14,385 nucleotides of DNA from Planctomycetaceae bacterium (GCA_031261125.1 JAISJZ010000419.1:1-14385), one strand, 5' to 3'. Shown: positions 1 to 7,365, numbered from the stretch's first letter. Numbers and translations: made by a program. Notes: a model not told the origin generated them from the letters alone.

Positions 1-2
1 AA

Positions 3-284
3 GTCCTTGAAAACGATTATCTTTCACTTGCACAGTTGCGGACGGACGAAACCGCCGAAAAATCCGTACCTAAATCCGTACCAGAACACGCTGAAAATGG
101 GTTGTACAGCGTTGAAAACGGAAATTGTGGAATCATTGGCAAATCAATCGTAAGTGCTGATATTGCAACGCCTTACAACGATATTATACAAGAAACTACC
201 GGCACGTTGGGACGTACCGATAGCGCATTTTTGCCCGAAAGAGGACTCGAACCTCCACTCCGTTTGACCAGAACTAGGACCTGA
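3..284 (+). CDS. C-terminal fragment of an unidentified protein, open at the left edge; possibly an integrase tail
   Basis: A frame open from base 3 runs without a stop to TGA at 282-284. The visible tail is hydrophilic and rich in Glu, Lys, Ser and Val-Pro (for example KSVPKSVPEHAEN), with no membrane segment or catalytic motif. Its last 17 or so codons lie antisense over the tRNA-Leu gene, so those residues are tRNA read-through. A protein gene running into the 3' end of a tRNA is typical of an integrated element at its attachment site. Charged, low-complexity tails of this sort are common in tyrosine recombinases, so an integrase is a reasonable guess, but the catalytic domain is outside the window and no residue proves it. 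The frame could also be non-coding. Confidence 0.3.
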   Translation, partial: VLENDYLSLAQLRTDETAEKSVPKSVPEHAENGLYSVENGNCGIIGKSIVSADIATPYNDIIQETTGTLGRTDSAFLPERGLEPPLRLTRTRT

Positions 285-317
285 ACCTAGCGCGTCTGCC
301 AATTCCGCCATTCGGGC
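232..317 (-). tRNA. trnL: tRNA-Leu, anticodon CAG
   Basis: Read on the minus strand, the acceptor arms GCCCGAA (317-311) and TTCGGGC (239-233) pair over 7 bp, followed by discriminator A at 232. The anticodon stem CTAGG/CCTAG encloses loop TTCAGGT, giving anticodon CAG, which reads CUG. A long variable arm with a short stem (TCTG/CGGA) and a T-arm with TTCGAGT mark this as a class II leucine tRNA. CCA is not encoded. The body closely follows bacterial tRNA-Leu consensus. Its 3' end faces the left edge, where a foreign open frame reads into it. Confidence 0.96.
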
Positions 318-329
318 AACCCGTAGCAT

Positions 330-358
330 ATTATAATCGGTAATATCCGCATTGACAA
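330..358 (-). promoter_or_regulatory. Sigma70-type promoter for tRNA-Leu
   Basis: On the minus strand TTGTCA (358-353) and TATAAT (335-330) are separated by 17 bp. The predicted start lies near 323, about 6 nt before the mature tRNA 5' end at 317. The -35 element is physically shared with the opposing promoter at 352-381. Confidence 0.6.
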
Positions 359-381
359 GGGGAGTGTTGCGGGCATATAAT
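352..381 (+). promoter_or_regulatory. Consensus sigma70-type promoter for the short-chain dehydrogenase
   Basis: TTGACA (352-357) and TATAAT (376-381), both perfect consensus hexamers, are 18 bp apart. The predicted start is near 388. That leaves only about 7 nt before a GTG at 395 but about 43 nt before ATG 431, which helps to choose ATG 431 for the downstream gene. Confidence 0.65.
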
Positions 382-430
382 ACAGAAATTAAAAGTGTCA
401 ACGCTTTCAACTGCCGCCCGTTACCTGCCG

Positions 431-1192
431 ATGGACTTACACCTGCGCAATAAAGTTGTTCTCGTTACCGGTGCCGCCAGCGGTCTCGGTAAAAGCATCG
501 CTCTGCTCCTTGCCGAAGAAGAAGCAAAGGTTGCCGTCAATTACCGGTCGAAAAAAGATGCAGCCGTTCAACTCGTTGACGAACTGCGCAGCAAATACGG
601 TGTTGATGCCGCCGCCGTTTACGCGGACGCTGCAAACGAATCCGATGTCAAACAGATGTTCGACGAAACGGAACAGCACCTCGGCAACGTCGATGCCGTT
701 GTCAATAATGCGGCGTACTGCGCAAATCCCGAAACAGCGTCATTGACGCTGGATGAATTCCGCAAGTGCATTGACATCAATTTGCAGGGGACATTTTTGA
801 CAAGCAGGGAATTGGTTCAGCGGCTGCGGCGGCGGAAGAGCGGCGGCAATATCGTGAACATTTCGTCGCAGGCGGCGTTGCGGGGGTCGCAAAACGGCAA
901 AGCAGCGTATGATATGACAAAGGCGGGGATTCTCGGTTTTACCCGCTCGCTGGCATTAGAAACGGCGAAAGACGGAATTCTTGTCAATGCAGTGCTGCCC
1001 GGTTTGATGTACACGGAAATTATTGCGGCGGCGATTGATGCCGACCCGGAGCGGTTCAACAAACGCAGTCCGTTGGGACGCATTGGCCGGACAGAAGAAA
1101 TTGCCAATGTTGCCGTGTTTTTATGTTCGGACAGGGTGAGTTATATGACGGGGGCAACGGTTGACGTGAGCGGCGGTTTGGCAATGCACTGA
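431..1192 (+). CDS. Short-chain dehydrogenase/reductase (SDR), FabG/glucose-dehydrogenase-like
   Basis: A 253-residue classical SDR, the usual length for the family. Visible motifs are the Rossmann dinucleotide loop TGAASGLG (13-20), NNAA (92-95), Asn117 in the DINLQG strand, the active-site serine in NISS (142-146), and the catalytic pair Tyr160/Lys164 in YDMTK. The second strand ends in NYRS, where Arg40 suggests NADP(H) preference (inference). The C-terminus YMTGATVDVSGG is typical of FabG and glucose 1-dehydrogenase relatives. It should be a soluble cytoplasmic oxidoreductase; the substrate cannot be read from sequence. An in-frame GTG at 395 would add 12 residues, but ATG 431 gives the standard family start (DLHLRNKVVLVTG) and fits the promoter at 352-381. 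No clear ribosome binding site is seen. It stands alone and converges on hflX. Confidence 0.92.
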   Translation: MDLHLRNKVVLVTGAASGLGKSIALLLAEEEAKVAVNYRSKKDAAVQLVDELRSKYGVDAAAVYADAANESDVKQMFDETEQHLGNVDAVVNNAAYCANPETASLTLDEFRKCIDINLQGTFLTSRELVQRLRRRKSGGNIVNISSQAALRGSQNGKAAYDMTKAGILGFTRSLALETAKDGILVNAVLPGLMYTEIIAAAIDADPERFNKRSPLGRIGRTEEIANVAVFLCSDRVSYMTGATVDVSGGLAMH

Positions 1193-1205
1193 AAAGGGTG
1201 CTTGC

Positions 1206-1218
1206 CCGCCGCAGGCGG
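1206..1218. terminator. Small GC hairpin between convergent genes, possible weak bidirectional terminator
   Basis: CCGCC (1206-1210) and GGCGG (1214-1218) form a 5-bp stem with a 3-nt loop in the 32-bp gap between the dehydrogenase and hflX. There is no proper T-tract directly after it on either strand, so the call is weak. Confidence 0.22.
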
Positions 1219-1224
1219 CTGATT

Positions 1225-2559
1225 TCACCATTTTTCCGGTTCTCTTTCCGGCAAACCGTGAACCGTAATGCCCGGTATCCGCTGCAAACGTCCCAGAGCG
1301 TACCGCGGCAGTCGGCAATGAAACACCGCCGTTTCGTCAGTGTATTGCTTTGACAAAATTTCCCCCTCTTTCGCCAACATTGCCGCCAAAGAACCATTGC
1401 TGACCGATGCCGTTATCGTCAAGTCCAAAAATTCTTTACTCAACGCATCACTCACCTTCACCGCCAATGTTTCTAATCTCAAACCGCTCTTCGCACTGAT
1501 TGCCGCCGCATTCGGATACTTCTGCAACAGCATCGTCAGCACATCAGAATCAACAGCGTCCATCTTGTTCAGCACCAGCAGCGTGTCCTTCTCGCGGATA
1601 CCCAATGCGGTCAGCACTTGATACACCGCATCAATTTGTTCGTGAACATCAACGCTCGACGCATCGGCAATATGAAGCAGCAGGTCGGCTTGATTCGCCT
1701 CTTCCAATGTCGCCCGAAAACTTGCAACGAGATGGTGCGGCAAGTCCCGAATGAAACCGACCGTATCGCTCAACAGCACGGGTCCCCAATTCGGCAAATG
1801 CCAGCGGCGGGTGCGGGTGTCCAGCGTCGCAAACAGTTGGTCTTTCACATAAACATCGGAATCGGTCAGGCGGTTGAGCAGTGTACTTTTTCCGGCATTG
1901 GTATAACCGACAAGCGAAACGGTGCGTGATGAATTTTTGCGTGATGAAACTTCCCGCTGCCGGCGGACGTGAATCTCCTTCAAGTTTTTTTTCAAGTCCA
2001 AAATCCGTTTTTGTGCCAGCCGCCGGTCAACTTCGAGTTGTTTTTCACCGGGTCCCCGCAAGCCGACACCGCCGACTCCCTGCCGCTCGAGGTGCGACCA
2101 CATCCGTTTCAACCGCGGCAGAGAGTATTCCAACTGTGCCAATTCCACTGCCAAGCGGGCTTCGCTTGTTCTCGCTCTGCTTGCGAAAATATCGAGAATC
2201 AATTCCGTCCGGTCAAGCACTCTGACGTTCAGCACTTCTTCCAGATTTTTCGTCTGCGACGGTGCCAAATCGTTATCGAAAATGACAAGGTCGGCATCGC
2301 GGGCATCAACAACCGTTTTCAATTCGTCTAGTTTGCCGGTGCCAATGTATGTGGCAACTTCCGGTTTTCGGCGGCGTTGAACAATTTTGTCAAGGACTTG
2401 CACACCGGCGGCTTCGGCAAGTCCAGTCAATTCGTCCAGCGGGTCGGTAACGGTTCCTTGTCCGTCCAGATAAACACCGGCTAAAATTGCCGATTCTTTG
2501 AAAACCGTCCCGGTACGGGACAGTTGGTCGAGTTCCGCCGATACGTCAAATGCACCCAT
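1225..2559 (-). CDS. hflX: GTPase HflX, ribosome-associated
   Basis: A 444-residue protein colinear with HflX. The N-terminal domain (about 20-160) carries the family motifs YIGTGKLDEL (71-80) and FDNDLAPSQTKNLE (94-107). A glycine-rich linker GVGGVGLRGPGEKQLE (161-176) and a charged helical stretch (177-210) follow. The Obg/Era-type GTPase domain shows the P-loop GYTNAGKST (218-226), switch II DTVGF (265-269), NKMD (331-334) and SAKS (355-358). In studied bacteria HflX binds the 50S subunit and splits stalled or stress-inactivated 70S ribosomes. All G motifs are intact, so it should be active. ATG 2559 is a normal start without an obvious Shine-Dalgarno sequence. It is a single gene here, without hfq or the hflK/hflC genes nearby. 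Confidence 0.97.
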   Translation of the reverse strand: MGAFDVSAELDQLSRTGTVFKESAILAGVYLDGQGTVTDPLDELTGLAEAAGVQVLDKIVQRRRKPEVATYIGTGKLDELKTVVDARDADLVIFDNDLAPSQTKNLEEVLNVRVLDRTELILDIFASRARTSEARLAVELAQLEYSLPRLKRMWSHLERQGVGGVGLRGPGEKQLEVDRRLAQKRILDLKKNLKEIHVRRQREVSSRKNSSRTVSLVGYTNAGKSTLLNRLTDSDVYVKDQLFATLDTRTRRWHLPNWGPVLLSDTVGFIRDLPHHLVASFRATLEEANQADLLLHIADASSVDVHEQIDAVYQVLTALGIREKDTLLVLNKMDAVDSDVLTMLLQKYPNAAAISAKSGLRLETLAVKVSDALSKEFLDLTITASVSNGSLAAMLAKEGEILSKQYTDETAVFHCRLPRYALGRLQRIPGITVHGLPEREPEKW

Positions 2560-2599
2560 TTAGGATTTTTTCTGTGTTTTTTACGGGGAGAAGGAGGAG

Positions 2600-2707
2600 A
2601 TGACAGGAAAATTGCCTATAAAAAATCAGGAAAGCATGGACTGGATAATTATAACGGAAAATCCGATAATAGGAACAGCGGGGAAACACCGTTACGAAAA
2701 TCGGTAA
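2600..2707 (+). CDS. Possible 35-codon leader ORF upstream of the prenyltransferase-fold gene
   Basis: ATG 2600 follows AAGGAGG at 2591-2597, the most SD-like sequence I noticed in the window, though the 2-nt spacing is shorter than optimal. The frame runs 35 codons to TAA at 2705-2707 and includes WIIITENPIIG. The stop falls inside the GTAACG repeat cluster before the next gene. I recognise no family. It could be a leader peptide, an isolated small protein or chance; a purine-rich tract alone is weak evidence. Confidence 0.2.
   Translation: MTGKLPIKNQESMDWIIITENPIIGTAGKHRYENR
2648..2653 (-). promoter_or_regulatory. Possible -10 element of the hflX promoter
   Basis: A perfect TATAAT on the minus strand lies about 90 nt upstream of the hflX start. 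No convincing -35 box is found at 16-18 bp, so this is only a candidate. Confidence 0.28.
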
Positions 2708-2738
2708 CGTTTCGTAACGTTCGGTAGGTATATTACCT
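2690..2738. promoter_or_regulatory. Operator-like repeat cluster upstream of the prenyltransferase-fold gene
   Basis: CGTTACGAAA (2690-2699) and TTTCGTAACG (2710-2719) form a perfect 10-bp inverted repeat with a 10-bp spacer. The spacer itself holds another GTAACGTT (2704-2711), repeated directly at 2714-2721, exactly 10 bp or about one helical turn away. A second inverted repeat, AGGTA/TACCT (2726-2730 and 2734-2738), surrounds a -10-like TATATT (2729-2734). The layout looks like a repressor or activator site over the -35 region of a promoter whose start would be near 2741. The cognate regulator is unknown. Confidence 0.45.
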
Positions 2739-2770
2739 GCCTCATTGTTTTCTTTTTACCCGTTCTGACT

Positions 2771-4474
2771 TTGTCCGCAAATGTAAACCTTCAGCCCGAA
2801 CGTCTTCCCTCCGCGGCAGGAACACTGTCCGCGGCGGTCGTTGTTGCGGATACGCCGAAACGCAAACCGAAACCGAAGACACCAAAACCGGTGCGGGAAC
2901 CGAAACCGCTGTTTTCTGATGAAACAGCACTGTATTTTCTGCGTTTGCTGAAAGGTAAAAATTACCGCGGCGGAGATTTGCCGAAGGAAATTGTTTTATC
3001 ACCGGCGGCAAGCCCATCGACCGCAAACCGTTCGGCGAAACGGGACGCATTACAAGAGGAACTTGCCTTTGCTGTTAGGGAATCGCTCCTGCCGTGGCTG
3101 TGGAGTTTCTTCGTTCATTCCGTTATTCTCATTATTCTCGCTCTCCTTTTTTTGCCGAAAATTGAGAATCGTCCGTTTGAAATCCTCGGCGGCATCGGTG
3201 ACGACCTCGTTGAATTTCAACAGGATTGGGATTTGGGACCCGGCAATAAGAACGATGACCCGCTCATCATTACGCCGCAGGATTTACCGCCGGTCGAAGA
3301 CCCTGCTGCTGTTCCGCCGAAGATGGAAACCGTCGCAACCGGCGACACCGCCGCAAGCGATACAGACAGCAATGTCCCGCCCGGTTTGAGTTTTGGAAAC
3401 CGCATTGGTTCGCATACCAATTCGTTCGGCGGCGGAGGCGGAACGGGCAGAACCGATGAAGCCGTTGTTGCCGGTTTGCGGTGGCTGATGAAAGTCCAAA
3501 GTGCCGACGGCGGCTGGCGGCTGGGAACCGCCCGCAATCCGGTGCCGAAAGAACGGGAAAACCGCAATGCCGCAACAGCAATGGCACTGCTGTGCTTTCA
3601 GGGATACGGCATCACTCACACGCCGCATCCGCAGTTAAGAGAATTCGCCAAGTCCGTTCAACTCGGCTGGCAGTTTCTCCGGCGGCAGCAGCATACGGAC
3701 GGCTGTTTTTTCCGGGACGAAGGACTGGTCAAAACGGCGTTTTACGAACACCGGTTTTATACGCACGGACTTTGCACGATAGCGTTGGGCGAACTGCTGG
3801 CGATGACCGGCGACGAAACGTTGCGGGAACCGCTGGAAAAAGCGGTGCAGTATTGTGTCAAACATCAGAGCGTTGAATCCGGCGGCTGGCGGTACCGCCC
3901 TGACCGGTTCAGTACGGAGTCCGATGTGTCCGTAACCGGCTGGATTTTAATGGCGTTGAAAACGGCACAGGCGGCAGGCGCGGAAGTTCCGAACGATGTT
4001 TTTATCAAGATTGACAAATTTCTTGATGCGATGGGGCAGCACGGCGGAACGCAGTATATTTATCGGGAAGAGGAACCGGAACGGCGTTTGTCGATGACGG
4101 CGGAAGCGTTGCTGTGCCGGGAACTTCTCGGCTGGAAACATACGGACGGACGGCTGAAACAGGGTATTGAGTTTTTAACATTACCGGAGAATTTACCGGC
4201 ATTTGACAAGCACTACAAACGGGACGTTTATACCTGGTATTACGCCAGTCAGGCGTTACATCATTACGGAGGCGAAGCGTGGAACGTTTGGAACAAGGCG
4301 ATGCGGGAGTTACTGCCGGAATATCAGGAGAAGAGCGGAACGAATGCCGGCAGTTGGAACCCGGATGAACCGGTGAAGGACACTTGGGGAACGTATTACG
4401 GTCGGCTTTACACGACTGCGTTGTCGATTTTGATTTTGGAAACGTATTACCGGCACGGACGGATTTATCGGTGA
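2771..4474 (+). CDS. Membrane-anchored prenyltransferase/squalene-cyclase-fold protein
   Basis: A 567-residue protein of a type I associate with planctomycetes. The order is: a Lys/Pro-rich N-terminal segment (28-46), a single strong transmembrane helix (about 108-129), an acidic and proline-rich linker (140-205), a Gly run (219-224), then an alpha/alpha-barrel domain (about 228-567). The barrel shows QW-like repeats: QSADGGWR (243-250), QSVESGGWRYRP (366-377), QQHTDGCFF (306-314) and AGSWNPD (526-532). I see no DxDD acid motif of squalene-hopene cyclases; the segment ESDVSVTGWILMALK (383-397) occupies a comparable repeat. The barrel is therefore probably a binding or structural module rather than a triterpene cyclase (inference). 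The start is TTG 2771, the first standard start in the frame. The frame stays open back to 2708 and would encode a hydrophobic stretch (from ATT 2732) just before it, so the true N-terminus is uncertain. It converges on the solute-binding gene. Confidence 0.83.
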   Translation: MSANVNLQPERLPSAAGTLSAAVVVADTPKRKPKPKTPKPVREPKPLFSDETALYFLRLLKGKNYRGGDLPKEIVLSPAASPSTANRSAKRDALQEELAFAVRESLLPWLWSFFVHSVILIILALLFLPKIENRPFEILGGIGDDLVEFQQDWDLGPGNKNDDPLIITPQDLPPVEDPAAVPPKMETVATGDTAASDTDSNVPPGLSFGNRIGSHTNSFGGGGGTGRTDEAVVAGLRWLMKVQSADGGWRLGTARNPVPKERENRNAATAMALLCFQGYGITHTPHPQLREFAKSVQLGWQFLRRQQHTDGCFFRDEGLVKTAFYEHRFYTHGLCTIALGELLAMTGDETLREPLEKAVQYCVKHQSVESGGWRYRPDRFSTESDVSVTGWILMALKTAQAAGAEVPNDVFIKIDKFLDAMGQHGGTQYIYREEEPERRLSMTAEALLCRELLGWKHTDGRLKQGIEFLTLPENLPAFDKHYKRDVYTWYYASQALHHYGGEAWNVWNKAMRELLPEYQEKSGTNAGSWNPDEPVKDTWGTYYGRLYTTALSILILETYYRHGRIYR

Positions 4475-4506
4475 AACCTCCGCTGCTGTAAACACGCTGC
4501 CGCACA

Positions 4507-4537
4507 GGACGGTTTTAATGCCGCGGCAGTACCGTCC
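4507..4537. terminator. Nested inverted repeat at the convergent gene ends
   Basis: GGACGGT (4507-4513) pairs with ACCGTCC (4531-4537), and the interior holds the palindrome TGCCGCGGCA (4519-4528). It overlaps the last codons of the minus-strand gene and lies 33 bp past the plus-strand stop. It could stop transcription from both sides, but there is no clear T-tract. Confidence 0.27.
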
Positions 4538-6857
4538 ACCGTTCCGCATTGCGGTATAAATTGATTAAACCGCTCTTTGCGCCGGTACCGCTGTCAACAC
4601 TTCCGCTAATGCCGGAAACACCGATGCGGTGAACGTAATACTCCGTTAACTGCCATAACGGTAAAACCGTTGTTTCTTCAAAACAAAGTTGATGAATGTT
4701 TTGCAATGCTTTGCCCGCCGCTGCCCAGTCCGGCGCAAGTTCCAACTTCTCCAATGCCAATTCCATATAGGGACTTGCCGTACCGCACAAGCCGTCCTTG
4801 CCCAAGATTTTCGCTGCGTCAACAAGCGGTTCCTTCACGCTGCGCTCAACGAGCCAAAAATCAACGGCATCGTCCTGTCCGATTGGTTCGTTATCCCGCT
4901 CTTCGATAATTTTCACGGGTACGCCGAGTGCCTGCCATTGCCGCCGAATCATCAGTGCAATATATTCCGCCGTTTCATTTTTTGGTCGGACAAGCACCAT
5001 TTCCGGCATTGCTGTTTGCTCGTTCCAATCCGGCATTTTTTCTCTCGTATGATTGAACGCCAGCAAAGACAACGCCGTTGCCAATTTTGGTTCATACATC
5101 CGCGGCTCAATGAGCGAATCATAACCGTATCCGAGCGGGTCGCCGAGTGAACGGCCTTTGATGAACGGTGCGCTTAACACGGTACCTTGTCCTGCGGTGC
5201 TGACAAGTTTTTGCAGCATTCCGCTGCGGTTCAAACCGTACAGCAATGCCCTGCGGAACGTTCGGCTCGCCGTCAACGGCTTCTTCAAATTCGGTGTCAG
5301 AAAATACACTGTCGGCACGGTATAACGTCCGAGAACGAACCGGTCGTCATCTTTTAGTGTATTCACCGCCCACGGAGCAAGCCGGTCAATCACGTCAACT
5401 TTGCCGTTCAACAGCAATTCGATTGCTTCTTCGCTTCGGAAAACGGTATGCTCAAAAATCACATTTGGACCGTCCGCCGTTTCTGTCCGCAAAAATCCGC
5501 TGCGCTTCGGTTCATTCAATTCCAGCCGGTAATTACCGGCGGAATTTTTCAGCGGAACGGCGAACAACGCTTCGGGAATCAGGGCGGAATGCCGTAAACG
5601 AATTTCCAGTTGTTCTCCCGAAAGAAAGTCAATATCCGCAGCGGAACAGTTAAACAGCGATTGTGCCGTTTCGTTAATGCCGGCGGATTGCACCGTCAAA
5701 CGCAGTCCGCCGGGAATCCGTTCACTGGTTCCGAGAGCAGTTGTATAGACTCCGCCGTCCAAACCCGGACGAACATAATCGTACATCATTCGGGAAATAA
5801 GTTGTCCTGTGCGTTCCGCCGCCCAATCGGGAAGAACGGAGGGCAAGCCCTTCCGGCTGACGGCGGGACAATTTACGGCGACATCAACTCTCACCGCAGA
5901 GCGGTTCAGTTGTATTTGCCAGTCGTTCAGCCCTTTTGAGGCACCGGCAACACGTCCGATGAGTTGTCCCAACTCTTCGGAATGTTTCTTGCCTGTCAAC
6001 TTTTGCCGGTCGAACCATTGAATCAAACCGTTCAGTCCTGTAACGGACTTCAACGCTTCTTCACTGTGTAAATGAGCGGCGAGAAAATCCTTTTGTTCTA
6101 ATGCGTGTTTCGATTCGGCAATCGTTTTCAATTCTTTTTCCAAGAACCGGTTCATCAATCCTGCTGCCGCTGCGTTTTCGGGGTACGCTTTCATTAACCG
6201 AACAAGAAAATGAATGTATTCCGGTTCTTTGCCGCCGTCCATTGCCGTTTGCAAGGCACTCGCCCACGCTGTCTCCAATTCGGAGTACGCCGGATTCTGC
6301 GCAAAAACGGATTCAAACCGCATTAAACCGGTTTGAAAATCGCCGGACTTCACGCGGTACATTCCTTCGGCAAAAAGAAACCGCTGTTCCGCCGCTGCAT
6401 AATCCGAAAGTTCACTGCGGTACCTTTCGAGAAAACGCAGGTAATCGAACATCCGGTCGAATTTTGCCGGCAGCGTTTTCCAATCGTTGTCTTTCGGAGA
6501 AAGAGCGTTAACTTCTTCGGACAATGTTTTGAGGCGGTCAACGAATTCATCGCGGACTAATTCGGAGAACAACTCGACGCGTGCGATGAAGTTCCAGTTG
6601 ATTTGGTATTCTTTGAGCGGATTGTTGACGAACCGGAGCGTGAGTTTTCCGTTTTGCGGCAGGGGATTCGTCCGCACGCCGGCACGGAACGTTATCGGCT
6701 GAATATCGAAAGTTGCCCCGCCGTAAAATGCGGAGAGTGTAATACGGTTGAAGGGCAGTTTTTCGTACAACGGCTGCGTTTCCTCTTCGGCATTGCTTAA
6801 CAGCGGAGCGAAAAGCAAAACGACGGTGTACAGAATTGATAAACGAAAATGGTTCAT
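4515..6857 (-). CDS. Exported fusion: TPR-like N-terminal region plus ABC-type family 5 solute-binding domain
   Basis: A 780-residue protein with a signal peptide (basic MNHFR, hydrophobic 7-20, likely cleavage after SNA at 23). Residues about 30-90 look beta-rich, and about 135-310 are helical with TPR-like repeats (YAAAEQRFLFAEGMYRVKSG). From about 345 to the end the sequence resembles peptide/nickel-type extracellular solute-binding proteins (SBP family 5): VDVIDRLAPWAV (488-499), VPTVYFLTPNLKKPL (514-528) and FRRALLYGLNRSGML (534-548), the last being the recognisable binding-protein segment with the hinge-adjacent helix. Typical DppA/OppA proteins are 500-550 residues, so about 300 are extra. 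No lipobox cysteine is seen at the signal peptide, so it should be free in the periplasm or anchored otherwise. No ABC permease or ATPase genes are in the window. ATG 6857 overlaps the ilvN stop by one base, indicating cotranscription and coupled translation. Confidence 0.86.
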   Translation of the reverse strand: MNHFRLSILYTVVLLFAPLLSNAEEETQPLYEKLPFNRITLSAFYGGATFDIQPITFRAGVRTNPLPQNGKLTLRFVNNPLKEYQINWNFIARVELFSELVRDEFVDRLKTLSEEVNALSPKDNDWKTLPAKFDRMFDYLRFLERYRSELSDYAAAEQRFLFAEGMYRVKSGDFQTGLMRFESVFAQNPAYSELETAWASALQTAMDGGKEPEYIHFLVRLMKAYPENAAAAGLMNRFLEKELKTIAESKHALEQKDFLAAHLHSEEALKSVTGLNGLIQWFDRQKLTGKKHSEELGQLIGRVAGASKGLNDWQIQLNRSAVRVDVAVNCPAVSRKGLPSVLPDWAAERTGQLISRMMYDYVRPGLDGGVYTTALGTSERIPGGLRLTVQSAGINETAQSLFNCSAADIDFLSGEQLEIRLRHSALIPEALFAVPLKNSAGNYRLELNEPKRSGFLRTETADGPNVIFEHTVFRSEEAIELLLNGKVDVIDRLAPWAVNTLKDDDRFVLGRYTVPTVYFLTPNLKKPLTASRTFRRALLYGLNRSGMLQKLVSTAGQGTVLSAPFIKGRSLGDPLGYGYDSLIEPRMYEPKLATALSLLAFNHTREKMPDWNEQTAMPEMVLVRPKNETAEYIALMIRRQWQALGVPVKIIEERDNEPIGQDDAVDFWLVERSVKEPLVDAAKILGKDGLCGTASPYMELALEKLELAPDWAAAGKALQNIHQLCFEETTVLPLWQLTEYYVHRIGVSGISGSVDSGTGAKSGLINLYRNAERWTVLPRH

Positions 6858-7330
6858 TATCCCCTCGGCATTGCAATCACGCCGCTTCGGACGAGTTCGA
6901 CAATACCGAACGGACGCATCGTGTCGATAAACCCTTCCAGTTTTGATTCATTGCCGGAGACTTCTATCATCATTGTTGCCGAACTGACATCGACAACTTT
7001 TGCCCGGAACACGTTCACCATTTCGAGGATTTTACTGCGTGCGCCGGGCAGTGCTTCGACTTTGATGAGCATCAGGTCGCGGGCAACGTGTTCTTTGTCC
7101 GTAATATCTTCGGCACGGACGACCGTAACGAGTTTTTGCAGTTGTTTCAGCACTTGTTCGCTCACTTTTTCATCGCCGACTACGACAAATGTCATTCGGG
7201 ACAGTTGATTTTTTTCGGTTTCGCCGACGGCTAAACTGTCGATATTGTATCCGCGGGATGCAAGCATACCGGCGATGTGCGATAACACGCCGGGAACATT
7301 CTGAACCAGTGCTGAAATAACGTGCCGCAT
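6857..7330 (-). CDS. ilvN: Acetolactate synthase small (regulatory) subunit
   Basis: A 157-residue protein colinear with E. coli IlvH/IlvN-type subunits. The N-terminal ACT domain (1-75) includes HVISALVQNVPGVLSHIAGM (3-22), RGYNIDSL (26-33) and LSRMTFVVVGDE (43-54). The second domain (80-157) has FRAKVVDVS (108-116) and ends in ELVRSGVIAMPRG. The subunit binds the IlvB catalytic subunit and confers valine feedback inhibition in branched-chain amino acid synthesis; Gly14 and the following residues form the usual effector loop. The open frame extends far upstream, but the part before ATG 7330 is antisense to the neighbouring gene. Unusually, neither ilvB nor ilvC is adjacent, and the next gene (TAATG junction) encodes a solute-binding protein. 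No Shine-Dalgarno sequence is evident. Confidence 0.96.
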   Translation of the reverse strand: MRHVISALVQNVPGVLSHIAGMLASRGYNIDSLAVGETEKNQLSRMTFVVVGDEKVSEQVLKQLQKLVTVVRAEDITDKEHVARDLMLIKVEALPGARSKILEMVNVFRAKVVDVSSATMMIEVSGNESKLEGFIDTMRPFGIVELVRSGVIAMPRG

Positions 7331-7365
7331 AAAAAAGGACAAGGGTAAGGAGCAGGAAACGGTTG

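Noticed and set aside
201..218. GGCACGT/ACGTACC hairpin as terminator of tRNA-Leu
   Set aside because: The stem has a mismatch and no T-tract follows on the minus strand, so it cannot be supported.
395..430. GTG 395 start for the dehydrogenase
   Set aside because: It would sit about 7 nt after the predicted transcription start and adds 12 residues not typical of SDR proteins; ATG 431 fits better.
4005..4505. 166-codon minus-strand ORF
   Set aside because: Antisense shadow of the prenyltransferase-fold gene with no recognisable motif.
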